Notes: generated from the letters alone by a model not told the origin. A stretch of 64,000 bases of DNA from Spirochaetaceae bacterium bin103 (GCA_002238925.1 MPNH01000026.1:1-64000); one strand, 5' to 3'. Counted from the stretch's first letter, positions 25,002-34,287 are shown. A program made the numbers and translations.

Positions 25002-25190
25002 TTACTGTATCCTGCGAGCGGCGACGGCGTCTTTGGCTATCTGCGAGCGCTCATCCGGTGACAGGGCGGCGGCGCGGGCTTCCCCGCCCCTCTTACCGCC
25101 CTTGCGCTTCTTGGCGTCTACGCAGGTCTCCTCGGCTTCGCCGGTGGCCAGCCTGGCGACGTGCAGCGCGTTGGCCAGCGTACTCCCCAC
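25002..25190 (-). CDS. Small basic protein of unknown function
   Basis: Encodes 62 residues from a GTG that directly follows the SDR stop (25191). The tail KKRKGGKRGGEARAAALSPD followed by RSQIAKDAVAARR matches a common small basic pattern often found at the ends of DNA-associated or mobile-element proteins. No ribosome binding site is evident. It may be a remnant or a real short gene. Confidence 0.3.
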   Translation of the reverse strand: MGSTLANALHVARLATGEAEETCVDAKKRKGGKRGGEARAAALSPDERSQIAKDAVAARRIQ

Positions 25191-25958
25191 CTAGTATAAG
25201 GTGTATCCGCCGTCGATCACCATGACCTCGCCGGTCATGAACGACGAGGCATCACTCGCGAGATAGAGCGCAGCCGGCGCGATCTCGTCCGGTGATCCAT
25301 AGCGTTGCATCGGAACCTCGTCTTTCCAGTAACGCCGATACTCGTTGTACTCGGTTGACGCAATCTCCGTTTTTACGTAGCCAGGCGCGATTGCGTTCAC
25401 CCGTACGCCGTACCGGGACCATTCGGCCGCCAGCGAACGCGTGAGATGGTGCACCGCCGCCTTGGAGATCCCGTAGGGCGAATGCCATTGCGGCCGGTTG
25501 ATGATAAGGCCCGAGATCGACCCGATGTTTATAATCGAACCGGACATCCTCCGGGTCATCTCTCGGCCGACGATCTGGCTCGTCATCCAGACTCCTTCGA
25601 GGTTGATTCCAAAGAGCCGATTCCACTCTGAGTCCTCCAGTGCGAGGGCGTCAGCGTGGAACCCGATGCCGGCGTTGTTGACGAGCACATCGATCGGACC
25701 GACGTCCGAGGTCACGGTATCGATCATCCGCTCAATCTGAGCCCGATCAGATACATCCGAGGTGACCGCGACTGCGCGACCGCCGGCCGCCTCGATCTCT
25801 TTGGCCGCCTCAGCGCTCTTCTTCTCGTTCCGCGCGGCGATGACGACGGTCGCGCCGGCCTCGGCGAACCCTCCGGCAATGGCGCGTCCGATGCCGCGGT
25901 TCCCGCCGGTGACAACTGCCACCTTTCCTTTGAGAGAAAACCTATCCAAGATGCTCAT
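25191..25958 (-). CDS. Short-chain dehydrogenase/reductase
   Basis: Encodes 255 residues of a classical SDR. It shows the nucleotide-binding TGGNRGIG, NNAG, the catalytic Ser region NIGSISG, and YGISK (Tyr-x3-Lys). The C-terminal TGEVMVIDGGYTLY is typical of polyol or sugar-acid dehydrogenases. It is the last gene of the sugar-uptake operon (15 bases after MalG). A role in oxidising or reducing the imported sugar or polyol is a reasonable inference; the exact substrate is unknown. Confidence 0.85.
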   Translation of the reverse strand: MSILDRFSLKGKVAVVTGGNRGIGRAIAGGFAEAGATVVIAARNEKKSAEAAKEIEAAGGRAVAVTSDVSDRAQIERMIDTVTSDVGPIDVLVNNAGIGFHADALALEDSEWNRLFGINLEGVWMTSQIVGREMTRRMSGSIINIGSISGLIINRPQWHSPYGISKAAVHHLTRSLAAEWSRYGVRVNAIAPGYVKTEIASTEYNEYRRYWKDEVPMQRYGSPDEIAPAALYLASDASSFMTGEVMVIDGGYTLY

Positions 25959-25973
25959 TGCAGCTCCTTTCGT

Positions 25974-26825
25974 TCATTTGAGTGCACCGCTCACGATGCT
26001 GGCCACGACGTGGCGTTGGAAGAAAAGATAAACGACGAGAATTGGAACGATGGTCAGCACCGTGAACGCGCTGATCACCGACCAGTCCTGTATTCCGAGG
26101 GAGTCCTTGAGGAGAAAGAGTTGGTATGGCAACGTCCGCGCGCCCATACCGGTGGTGAACGCCATCACGAAGGGGAACTCGTTCCACCCCTCCCGCAGCG
26201 TGAGCACGAACACCGTCATAATGCCGGGCCAGGCCAACGGGATAGCGATCCGCCAGATGATTCGGGCAATCGATGCGCCGTCAATCGCCGCGCACTCCTC
26301 AAGCTCTCGAGGGACCAACTCGAAGAACCCAATGAGTATCCAGGTGCCAAGCGGAATCGCGGTAGCCGTGTATGTGATGATGAGCGAGGTGTGCGTGTTG
26401 AGTAGCCCGGCCGCGACGACCGCATCGTAAAGCGGCACGACGAGACTGATCCGCGGCACTACTCGCGGCAAAAGGATCATCAACAACAGCAGGTGCTTCC
26501 ACCATCCTCTTGCGTACCGTGCAAAGCCGTACGCTGCAAGCACGCAGAGCGAGACGGCAAGCAACGTGGAGGTGAGTGAGATGAAGACGCTATTGGTGAG
26601 CGACGTCCAGAACTGCCGCAGAGCGAATATCTGACGGTACGCCGCCAGCGAGGGTGACACCGGAAAGAATCGCCGTGAAGTATAGATCTCGAGTTGCTCC
26701 TTGAACGAGGAGATGAACACCCACGACAGTGGGAGCAAGACCCAGACGACGAACAACACGATTCCAAGTACAAGCCCGACGCGAGCGAGCGGTGTCCGCG
26801 GTCGATCCAGTCTTTCCACTGTCAA
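25974..26825 (-). CDS. Carbohydrate ABC transporter permease (MalG-like)
   Basis: Encodes 283 residues with six predicted membrane helices and the EAA-type loop near residues 190-210 (EECAAIDGASIARIIWRIAI). It forms the inner-membrane channel together with the MalF-like protein; its start overlaps the MalF stop by four bases. No ATPase gene is present in this operon, so a shared MsmK/UgpC-type ATPase elsewhere is likely. Confidence 0.85.
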   Translation of the reverse strand: MTVERLDRPRTPLARVGLVLGIVLFVVWVLLPLSWVFISSFKEQLEIYTSRRFFPVSPSLAAYRQIFALRQFWTSLTNSVFISLTSTLLAVSLCVLAAYGFARYARGWWKHLLLLMILLPRVVPRISLVVPLYDAVVAAGLLNTHTSLIITYTATAIPLGTWILIGFFELVPRELEECAAIDGASIARIIWRIAIPLAWPGIMTVFVLTLREGWNEFPFVMAFTTGMGARTLPYQLFLLKDSLGIQDWSVISAFTVLTIVPILVVYLFFQRHVVASIVSGALK

Positions 26826-27712
26826 CTTTCCTTAAACAGCAGAGTGTACACGAGCCCGGCCAATACGTTCATCGACATGAGCAGTACGGTGATCGCGTAT
26901 GCGGCGGAGAACTCGAAACCATCGAAGGCCAGTCGATACATGTATAGCGCCATGACCTCGGTTGACTGGCCAGGTCCCCCGCCGGTCGCCGGCAGGACCA
27001 CGTCGAACTGATTGAAGCTTGCAAAGGTGAGCCAAATTAGCGAGACCCTCATCATCGGCCGGATGAGCGGAAGGGTAATCGACCAGAAAATGCGCGGCTT
27101 CGATGCCCCTTCAAGGGCAGCCGACTCGTAGAGGTGCCTGTCGATCATGGTGAGCCCGCCCACGAGTACGATCGTGGACACCGGCGCGATGTACCAGGTC
27201 ACCGCAACGACCAGGATCATGGTCGTGAGCGTTGGCGAAATGAACCACCATACAGGCGCCAACCCGAGCTGTTCGAGGATGTTGTTGGCAAGACCGGCAT
27301 TGCCGACGAACATGAACCGAAACATCATCGCAACCGCAACGGCGGAGACCAGCCACGGCACCAGCGCGAGGGCATTGAGGCTCTTGCGGAGAGCCGCGAC
27401 TCGGCTCAGGAGGAGCGCCGCATTCAGCGACACGAACATCCCGAGGGCGACGGTCCCGGCAGCAAGGGTCAACGTGCGAATGAGCGAGTTGATGAAGCGA
27501 GGATTCCGGAACAGCTCGAGGTAGTTCGCCACTCCCACGAAGCCCTGGGAGACGGACATGATATCGAGATCCTGCAGCGAGGAGATAATTGCGAACGTCA
27601 CGCCGTATCCCATCACCGCCGCAACGAGCAGGACTGGCGGGAGGATCATGACGAATGGCACGAGACCCTGCCCACGAAACCCGAATCGAACTGCCCTTAG
27701 TCGTGCAACCAC
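26822..27712 (-). CDS. Carbohydrate ABC transporter permease (MalF-like)
   Basis: Encodes 296 residues of a MalF-type permease: an N-terminal hydrophobic helix (VPFVMILPPVLLVAAVMGYG), further helices, and the EAA loop (YESAALEGASKPRIFWSITL). It works with the MalG-like protein and the binding protein encoded upstream. A 116-base gap before it, with two GC hairpins, probably uncouples its expression from the abundant binding protein. Confidence 0.85.
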   Translation of the reverse strand: MVARLRAVRFGFRGQGLVPFVMILPPVLLVAAVMGYGVTFAIISSLQDLDIMSVSQGFVGVANYLELFRNPRFINSLIRTLTLAAGTVALGMFVSLNAALLLSRVAALRKSLNALALVPWLVSAVAVAMMFRFMFVGNAGLANNILEQLGLAPVWWFISPTLTTMILVVAVTWYIAPVSTIVLVGGLTMIDRHLYESAALEGASKPRIFWSITLPLIRPMMRVSLIWLTFASFNQFDVVLPATGGGPGQSTEVMALYMYRLAFDGFEFSAAYAITVLLMSMNVLAGLVYTLLFKES

Positions 27713-27730
27713 GCTTGGCCCCAGACGAGA

Positions 27731-27763
27731 CGCGGGCGCACCCGCGGCGGTACAGTACCGCCG
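27731..27763. repeat. Intercistronic hairpins between binding-protein and permease genes
   Basis: CGCGGG-CGCA-CCCGCG (27731-27746) and CGGCGGTAC-A-GTACCGCCG (27745-27763) form two adjacent stems sharing two bases. They lie between the SBP stop and the MalF start. Such structures often protect the upstream mRNA or reduce read-through, giving more binding protein than permease. No T-tract follows, so a simple terminator is unlikely. Confidence 0.5.
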
Positions 27764-27828
27764 TCGGAGACGCCCGCTCGTAGATTCTCCGTGGATCAGC
27801 TCACATGGAGCTCAGCCGGTCCGGCCGA

Positions 27829-29106
27829 CTACTCTGCAGCCGCCGCATCAAGGCGCTCTTGGTAGCGCGCGGCAATTGCCTGAGGACTCTCGTCCAGATT
27901 GGTCATCATCTCCCCTCGCAGATCCTTGAGGATCTCGAACGACTCCTCGGGATTCGCCATCGCCGGATAGGGGAACAGCTCGTCCTCGAACGGCGCCAGC
28001 GCGGTCCGCCACGGCTGCAGCTCGAGGAACTCGGGCGAGGTCATCGCTGCCGTGTTGCTGGTCGGCTGATAGCGTGACGCTACCTCCATCGAGTTCTCCA
28101 TTTCTGCGAGGTACCGCAACACCAGCGACGCTTCATACGGATGATCGGTCTGCGAGATCACGAACATGGGAAACCCGATGACTGGGACTCTGCGCTGGTC
28201 TTGCGCACCCGGTCGGTAGGGAGGTACCGTGACGTCCCAACCGCCGCCGTACTCCATCGACTCTGCGAGGGTCGGCATGATGTTCTCGCCCATCATCATG
28301 AATGCGGCGTTGCCGTCTATGAATGCGGCCCGTTGCTCGCCCGATCCCCAAGCCATCGTCTCCGGGTGAAGGAGTCCGTCACGTGCGAGCGTCTGATAGA
28401 ACTCGATCAGATAGTGTCCGGCGGGCGAGTCTATCTGCGGCACGCTGTGGTCTTCCCAGACGCCGCCCATCGAGAAGAAGATCTGGAGTTCCGTGCTTGG
28501 ATTGCTCCCGCGAGACCCAAAGAGGGAGAACCCGTACACACCATCTTCGGCATTCACGATGACTCGTGCGGCCGCAAGCAGATCGTCCCACGTCTGCGGC
28601 ACGCTCAGGCCGTGCTTCTCGAGCAGGTCGGCGCGGTACACCAGGTATCGAGATCCGCCGTGAATCCCGATTCCCACGGGCACTCCGCTGACCTCGCCCA
28701 TCGTAAAGCCCCAGCCGGCAATGCGCGAGTATCCTGCGGGATCCTCTTCCTGCCATCGCACCATCTGGTCTGAGATGTCAAGGAGCAGATCGGCGTCGGC
28801 CAAAGGCCTCGAGTCGTAGTTGAACGGTTGCACTATGTCCGCGGCCTGACCCGAACGCGCCGCGCGCAAGGTATCCGCGACTGCCGCCTCCAGCCGAATG
28901 ACGTCGGTGGTAACCCGAATGTTCGGATATTTCTCGTGAAACGATTCAAACTCGTCTGCGGGTATGAAGTTCTGCCGACCGAACCAGACCATCAACTCGA
29001 CAACTTCGTCTGACGCCTCCGTTGTCCCGGTAGCAAAGACCGCCGGTCCAAGCAGCATCAGGACGAGGCAAAGAGTCGCACCATAGAGCCTCTTCGTACG
29101 TGCCAT
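27829..29106 (-). CDS. Sugar ABC transporter substrate-binding protein (family 1)
   Basis: Encodes 425 residues. The ATG at 29106 has a very strong AGGAGGT ribosome binding site and yields a signal peptide (YGATLCLVLMLLGPAVFA). The mature part resembles family 1 solute-binding proteins, with features such as VVELMVWFGRQNF near the N-terminus and AFIDGNAAFMMMGENIM around the middle. It would capture a mono- or oligosaccharide in the periplasm for the MalFG pair. Longer frames extend to 29247 but lack a ribosome binding site and do not encode a signal. Confidence 0.85.
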   Translation of the reverse strand: MARTKRLYGATLCLVLMLLGPAVFATGTTEASDEVVELMVWFGRQNFIPADEFESFHEKYPNIRVTTDVIRLEAAVADTLRAARSGQAADIVQPFNYDSRPLADADLLLDISDQMVRWQEEDPAGYSRIAGWGFTMGEVSGVPVGIGIHGGSRYLVYRADLLEKHGLSVPQTWDDLLAAARVIVNAEDGVYGFSLFGSRGSNPSTELQIFFSMGGVWEDHSVPQIDSPAGHYLIEFYQTLARDGLLHPETMAWGSGEQRAAFIDGNAAFMMMGENIMPTLAESMEYGGGWDVTVPPYRPGAQDQRRVPVIGFPMFVISQTDHPYEASLVLRYLAEMENSMEVASRYQPTSNTAAMTSPEFLELQPWRTALAPFEDELFPYPAMANPEESFEILKDLRGEMMTNLDESPQAIAARYQERLDAAAAE

Positions 29107-29159
29107 GGAAACCTCCTGTTCAGCACAAGTGTCAGTTCGTGAGTTCGCAGCGTATGCGC

Positions 29160-29171
29160 TTCGGTACCGAA
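29160..29171. promoter_or_regulatory. Perfect palindrome upstream of the sugar operon, candidate operator
   Basis: TTCGGTACCGAA is a perfect 12-base dyad about 55 bases upstream of the binding-protein ATG. Its position fits a repressor or activator site such as a LacI- or GntR-type operator. No regulator gene is adjacent. A second weaker dyad (ACCGT...ACGGT) lies about 35 bases further upstream. Confidence 0.4.
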
Positions 29172-29276
29172 CCGATGGGTTCTTGACCGGGACTTTGAAT
29201 CTGAGCACCGTTGGTAACACGGTAGTACGCATTCTAGATGCCGTCAAGTTTGCGTGTTGTTGCCATTACGGCAACT

Positions 29277-30245
29277 TCAGGGAACGGCGTCAGCCCTGGT
29301 GAAGTTCACGAACCTGCCGAACGAGATTCGACGTGTCCGGCGCAGCTCGACGATGCCGAGACTGGCTCGGGTGTCGGGGTCGGCGAGGCCCGAATGGCCG
29401 AGCAAGCTGCGGATGGCGGCGAGGCTTGCCGGCTCCCGCCAGATCGGCCAGGTGAAGGAGAAGCTCCCGCTGGCGCGATTGCGGCTCCCACCGAGGACCG
29501 CAAGCCGGGTAGTTCCCGCGTGACGGCGCTGTGGCACCACGGTGATGGCGGAAAGACCGATGGCGGCGAGACGGTTTGCCCCATGCTGAGTCTTGTAGTC
29601 GCTGGGGTCGGTCGCGCGCAGCGCGTAGCGCACATCCTCATGCGGGTCCCAACGGAACGATTGCGTAGCGTCGGGTCGTGACCAGACAGTGAACAGGGCT
29701 TCGCGCAAGCAGGCCGTCTCTGAGATGGACACCTTCGCGCGACCGGCCTTGCGGTCGGGTGGTTGCCGCTCCCGCGGGACGGCGCTCAATCGCTCCAGGA
29801 AGTGCTGGTGTCCCTGGCCGAACATCAGGCACAGCGGCGTCGGCTCCACCTCCGTCGCCTTGTTGCGCTCGCGAACGACGGCATCGCTGACCAAGGCTGC
29901 CCACAGGTCAGCCAAGTAGCGGTCGCCCGCGGCTGCCGCGCTGCGCAGCTTCTGGCAGGCTGTCTCGGGAGCCAGCTTCAGGTCCTTGTACGGGCCGAAC
30001 TCGTGGCGGCTCGCCAGCCTTGTCACGCCGACGTCGGCCGCCGCCGCTATCGTTTCCTTGCCCGCCGCTACCGCGACGTTCAACACCGGTCGCGTGGGGA
30101 GCTCGCCGACGGTCCACGCCACCCGCGGAAACCAAGCCGGTTCGGCTTCCTCGAGGCTGCGCAGCAGGCCCAGCAGCGCCAGGAAAGCGAGCAGGTTGCC
30201 CGGCTCCAGACCGGCGAGGCGATGCTGGTGCTTGTCGGTGCTCAT
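29277..30245 (-). CDS. Type I-G CRISPR-associated protein (Cas3-extension/Csb3-like)
   Basis: Encodes 322 residues. The ATG at 30245 overlaps the Cas3 stop by ATGA. The N-terminus (HRLAGLEPGNLLAFLALLGL) has the LxGL...LLAxLxxLGLLR pattern of type I-G/I-U Cas3-associated and Csx17-like proteins. Other segments (FGPYKDLKLAPETACQKL, SFRWDPHEDVRYALRATDP, FTWPIWREPASLAAIRSLL) are also characteristic of this group. It probably works with Cas3 or the interference complex. Family-level confidence is moderate; the precise name depends on a profile search. No cascade genes or array are nearby. Confidence 0.6.
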   Translation of the reverse strand: MSTDKHQHRLAGLEPGNLLAFLALLGLLRSLEEAEPAWFPRVAWTVGELPTRPVLNVAVAAGKETIAAAADVGVTRLASRHEFGPYKDLKLAPETACQKLRSAAAAGDRYLADLWAALVSDAVVRERNKATEVEPTPLCLMFGQGHQHFLERLSAVPRERQPPDRKAGRAKVSISETACLREALFTVWSRPDATQSFRWDPHEDVRYALRATDPSDYKTQHGANRLAAIGLSAITVVPQRRHAGTTRLAVLGGSRNRASGSFSFTWPIWREPASLAAIRSLLGHSGLADPDTRASLGIVELRRTRRISFGRFVNFTRADAVP

Positions 30246-32080
30246 GCCTGTTCCGCGTCTTCCGATGCCCGATGGTCGGCCAAGCGCAGTATCGCCTCCA
30301 GCCACGCCAGGCGCCACGCGCCGTACTGGCGCCTGAGCTTGTCGAACAGCGTTGCCCAGTCGCGGCCCCGAAACGTGTAGCCCAGCGATTGCGGTCCCTG
30401 GTCGTCGAGCGGATCGACGAAGTGGAAGAACGGGCGGCCGTGCCCGTGATGCGTGCCGATCAACCACAACACCAAGTAGGGATCATGCGCCGCCGACAGC
30501 CGCGGATCGGTCGAGGCCAGCCGCACCGATCGTGCTTCGTGCCGCCACCGTCTCGGTAGCCCGACCCGGTCCCAGGCGCCGCGCGGCGATGGCCGACCGC
30601 TCTTGGCCAGGCCTGCCCCTTGCGGGCGGTTCCACCAGTCGCCGGCGAGCAGGAGCTGGAATCGCTCATCCGCCTTGCCGGCGTCATGCAGGGCGGCGGC
30701 GAGGCGCAGATCGTCCGCCAGGCCGGTGAGGCCGAGCGTGTTCGCGACCCCCTCGACGCGAGCCACGACGGCGGCGGTATGGTGCTCCAGGGAGACTGGC
30801 CGGCTGGCCGTGTACGAGGCTTCCTCGTCCTCGGTGACCGGCTGGTATCCCCTCGGCGCACCTTGGAGGCCATGCCGTGTTACCACGATAGCACCGTATC
30901 TTGGCAGCCCGTAGGGGTAACGAAAGACGGGCCTGGTTCTGGCCTCGCGCAGCGCTTCGAGTCCCGCACGCACGCATCTCGATGCACGGCCAGCCTCCAG
31001 CGTTGGTGCGGGGGCATCGACACCGGCGTCGGCGACCGGGAGGGCGGCGAGCAGATCGTGCAGGCTCGGATCGTCGCTGCCAGCCAGTGCCGCGGAGAGC
31101 CGATCCCAGTGCGCTACGTCCGGCGTCACCCGCACCGCATACCGGCGGCCGCGGTAGGGCAACGCTGCCTCATCTGCGACATCCGTTACCGGCGCTCGCG
31201 ACACCGGCGCCCACCCGTAGGCGTCGCAGCCGCCATACTCCGCCGGCACCACCAGCACATCTCCGGAGCGCACGTCCCCGGCGCTGACAGGGCCGGTGTG
31301 CGGATCGTCCGCCCCCGCCCACCGGAACGCCTTGCGGTCGGTTTCACTGAGTTCGACATCAAGGTCGTCTTCTCGCTCTGCCACGTCGGCGAGGCGGGCG
31401 GGGCGCGCCGCGGTCCAGCGCCCCCGGCAAGCCGCCGCCGCCCCGAACGCCGCCTCCCGCGCCGCCGCTGCCCAGATCGGCGCCTCGATCATCTCTGCGT
31501 TGCGCGGCGGCACCAGCTCCAGAATGGCTGCGAGCTGGTCCGCCCGGCGTTCGTCCGCCAGGTCGGCGGCGGTGCTGTCGCTACGCCATACGATCGAGAC
31601 CTCCGGGGCCGACCGTTCCGTGCCATGCAGGAACAACCCCACTTCCGGGTCCGCGGCGGGCGGCGGCGAGGTCTGCGACCACAGATCGACGTACGCGGGC
31701 ATCAGAGTGGGCGCCCGGGCGCGCGGGGTGACGAGTTCGCTCACGTCGATGTCGGCTGCGCGCAATCGCTGGTCGAGCGCATCCACGCCGAAATCAACAC
31801 TCATTTCCGTGGCGGCCTGCCTTTGGACGCGGGTCGTCGTGGAGATCTCGGTAAGCGTGTCCCAGGTCTTGCGGACCCGGTCGCCGTAGACCGGGTCGTC
31901 GGCCTTCTGCGCCAAGCTCTCGGTCGTGACCAGGATCGCGCCGGCTGCCGGGATGGAGCGCCCGCCACGATTCAAGCGACCGAAGCGCTGGCGCAGCGCA
32001 TCGAGCGGCGCGGCCTCGGTTACCAAGCCGTCCAGGTCCAGGTCGACGCCCACTTCCAGGCACTGGGTAGCGACTACCAT
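30242..32080 (-). pseudogene. cas3: C-terminal half of a type I-G Cas3 (helicase remnant plus HD domain)
   Basis: About 612 residues remain from the first in-frame Met. The sequence enters in the middle of the SF2 helicase: VVATQCLEVGVDLDLDGL is motif V and QRFGRLNRGG is motif VI. A long variable part follows, then a C-terminal HD domain with LEHHT (about 432) and ALHDAGKADERFQ. A C-terminal HD is the type I-G (formerly I-U) arrangement. Motifs I-IV are missing; upstream of about 32125 the frame is stopped by a TAG. The truncated protein cannot translocate DNA but the HD nuclease part looks intact. Confidence 0.75.
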
Positions 32081-32174
32081 GAGCGGCGCGTCCGTCCCAG
32101 GTTCTTCGGCGGTGTGCGTGGTCTACCACCAGGCGCGGCGCCGGTACCCCTGGCCCCGAGCGGTGTACACTGGA

Positions 32175-32579
32175 ATGATGCTGCTGCAATTCGACACAAG
32201 TGGTGGTGCGGCAGGTGGCCAGTTGGCGACCGTGCTGGTGGTGGTGGCGGTAATCGCTTTGATCGTGGGGGTGATAGCCTCGATGATGCGTAGAGGATCG
32301 GTTCCGGTGAGCGTGGTCGGCGCCGATGCTCATACCCGCCCCTACCACGCGGACAACCGGACGGGGCTGGTGGCGCTGCTGGCCGGCGAGAGTTTGTCGC
32401 GGGCGCTGGACCGTGCGCTAGGCGAAATCAACACAGACGGGCGTCGCGTGGTGTTCGTCCTACGCGATAGCTGGTCGTTCTGGCGCTTCCTGGGGGTAGT
32501 GATCGGCACCCTGCTGACGCTGGGCTTGTGGTCGCGTGGCCGCGGCTACCTGGTGATCGCAGAGCGGCGAGCGCCGTGA
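32175..32579 (+). CDS. Small membrane protein of unknown function
   Basis: Encodes 134 residues with two hydrophobic segments: LATVLVVVAVIALIVGVIAS near residues 17-37 and LGVVIGTLLTLGLW near 110-124. Between them is a soluble region of about 65 residues (SVVGADAHTRPYHADNRTG). Start chosen at the first ATG of a pair; no clear ribosome binding site. It begins about 50 bases from the broken end of cas3, divergent from it, so a deletion or insertion may have joined these neighbours. No family recognised. Confidence 0.5.
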   Translation: MMLLQFDTSGGAAGGQLATVLVVVAVIALIVGVIASMMRRGSVPVSVVGADAHTRPYHADNRTGLVALLAGESLSRALDRALGEINTDGRRVVFVLRDSWSFWRFLGVVIGTLLTLGLWSRGRGYLVIAERRAP

Positions 32580-32622
32580 CGGCGTTGGCAGTAATGCGAC
32601 AACGGTGGTTAGATGGACGGAC

Positions 32623-33045
32623 ATGAAGCATTTACTCAACCAGGCTGCCAGCGTAGTGCTGGCAACGCTGAGCGCCGTGCTGTTGCTTGCGTGCGAAGAA
32701 GCGGCAACCGACACGGACGACGAGACCCACGCACTGAACCCGCCAGCGTGGATTCATGGCACGTGGGGGTACTGTGACACTTCCCCCATCGATTTCTATT
32801 GGAAGTTCTCGGATCACAACATCGAACTTCGGGCCGATGCCACGGTTACCGACTATCGAGAACAGGCAAAGTCCCCGGGAGTGACAGTTACGGAAGACCA
32901 AGGACAGGACTGGTACCACTTCGAGGTCCAGGGGACAGATGGCACCGCCATCGGCAGCAACCGGTTCGCTCGCGACGGCTCTCGCCTTCGCTGGACAACG
33001 TCCACCGGTGGAACGTCGACCACCTTGACGATCTGTCGGACCTGA
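32623..33045 (+). CDS. Small lipoprotein of unknown function
   Basis: Encodes 140 residues from MKHLLNQAASVVLATLSAVL with a lipobox (AVLLLACEE). The mature part is a beta-rich sequence (WIHGTWGYCDTSPIDFYWKF), with tryptophans and a final Cys (TLTICRT) that may pair with the Cys in WGYCDT. It resembles small lipocalin-like or calycin-like secreted proteins, but no family is certain. Followed at once by the winged-helix gene. Confidence 0.6.
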   Translation: MKHLLNQAASVVLATLSAVLLLACEEAATDTDDETHALNPPAWIHGTWGYCDTSPIDFYWKFSDHNIELRADATVTDYREQAKSPGVTVTEDQGQDWYHFEVQGTDGTAIGSNRFARDGSRLRWTTSTGGTSTTLTICRT

Positions 33046-33049
33046 TTCG

Positions 33050-33376
33050 ATGACCACAGCTCAGTGGAGCGTGCTTCACGCACTGTACAAACATGGGAAG
33101 TTGCAGAAAATGGTGGTTGAGGACAAAGTGAAGGAGGAGGGATGTGGCGATATCAGGACGAAGGATCCCTTCACCGATCTCAAGAAAGCTGGCTTGGTCA
33201 CAGTAACTTTCAATGGGTTCTATTCCATTACTGACAAGGGGCGCGATGCTCTCCACGGGCTGTTCCTTCAAGTGTTCCCCCTGGTTATCAGATTATCGCA
33301 GGATCTACAGGATCTAGATGAGCCGAGGACCGGCGCCGTGGCGGCCGAGCGCAGTCCGGAGCGCTGTGTACGGTGA
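33050..33376 (+). CDS. Winged-helix-like small protein
   Basis: Encodes 108 residues. The N-terminal 70 residues read as a winged helix: QWSVLHALYKHGKL, then DPFTDLKKAGLVTVTFNGFY and SITDKGRDAL. This looks like a DNA-binding or regulatory fold. It starts four bases after the lipoprotein stop, so the two are probably co-transcribed. The C-terminus (after about residue 90) is Arg/Glu-rich. Target unknown. Confidence 0.45.
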   Translation: MTTAQWSVLHALYKHGKLQKMVVEDKVKEEGCGDIRTKDPFTDLKKAGLVTVTFNGFYSITDKGRDALHGLFLQVFPLVIRLSQDLQDLDEPRTGAVAAERSPERCVR

Positions 33377-33534
33377 GCGCGACACGCTTGGCGCAGCCGG
33401 GGAAGGGGCAAGCGGTGAGCGACCACGTCCGCCTGCATGCGGAGATTGACCGGCTTGCCGGTTATACATCCGGGGGCGGGGGTGCCGAGGGTCCCTGAGC
33501 GTGTTACGATGCCCCGAAACGGAGGAATCATCAC

Positions 33535-33858
33535 ATGACAAAGAGATTCATGGTGGTCGGCTTGCTGATAGCCGGCATCGTCCTGGCGGGCTGCTCGGGG
33601 GTCACCCCCTCGGTCAAGTTAGGGGTGGCCCATCAACTCCCTGGGGACTCGGATAGCACCGACAACGAGATTAGCGCATGGGCGTGGACTCTGGGAGGCA
33701 GCATCAAGGCCAGCTTTCCCCAGTCTGGACCCGTGATTGAGCCTTGTGGCGCGGTGGGGTACACGCGGTCTGTCGCAGACCGGGATGGGGACATATCCAC
33801 GACCGGCATCCCGGCGGAGATGTGCATAGAGATCGACACGGCAGAACTGGATAGTTGA
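33535..33858 (+). CDS. Small lipoprotein of unknown function
   Basis: Encodes 107 residues with a clear signal and lipobox (GLLIAGIVLAGCS, Cys20) and a GGAGGAA ribosome binding site. The mature protein reads like a small beta-barrel or beta-sandwich (SVKLGVAHQLPGD, WAWTLGGSIKASFPQSGPV). There are two further cysteines. No family recognised. It is a separate transcription unit from the winged-helix gene. Confidence 0.6.
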   Translation: MTKRFMVVGLLIAGIVLAGCSGVTPSVKLGVAHQLPGDSDSTDNEISAWAWTLGGSIKASFPQSGPVIEPCGAVGYTRSVADRDGDISTTGIPAEMCIEIDTAELDS

Positions 33859-34287
33859 CCCCCGCGTACCACGGCGCGGGTCTGGGTATAGGCGTTTACA
33901 GAGGTTGTTTGCCCCATGAGCTAGCCATCGAACCCCCTGGCCTGAGCACGAACGGAACGCCATGAGCGCACCGAACCGGCCCTGCCGGCGCCGCGACAGG
34001 CATGGGGCCTGTCCCCTGGTCCCTATGCGTGCCCTTGGCGCCTGCGGTAAGGTGCCGCCCGATGGAAGGACGCCCTTGATTGTGCCGGTGATGCCGTGAC
34101 CATAGCCGTCGCCGCGGCGCTGCTGCTGACGACTGCCGTAGCTGCTGCCGCGCTACCAGAGTGCCTCCTGCCTGGGGTGGCGCCGACCTGTACGAGGTGG
34201 ACATGAGCGGGGCCGAATCTGAGTGGTGTGACCCTGGCTGGGATCGCCCTTATGGGTAGGCTGATCCCACACAAGAGGATGGCAGCG
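33859..34287. other. Gap with no supported gene
   Basis: Starts with a GC hairpin (CCCGCG...CGCGGG, about 33861-33880) that could end the upstream transcript, though no T-run follows. A short GTG frame near 34097 would encode about 36 residues with a signal-like stretch (VAAALLLTTAVAAAALPEC), too short and isolated to call. Nothing else is recognisable. Confidence 0.4.

Noticed and set aside
29277-32180. CRISPR array beside the cas remnant
   Set aside because: I saw no short direct repeats with unique spacers anywhere in or near this region.
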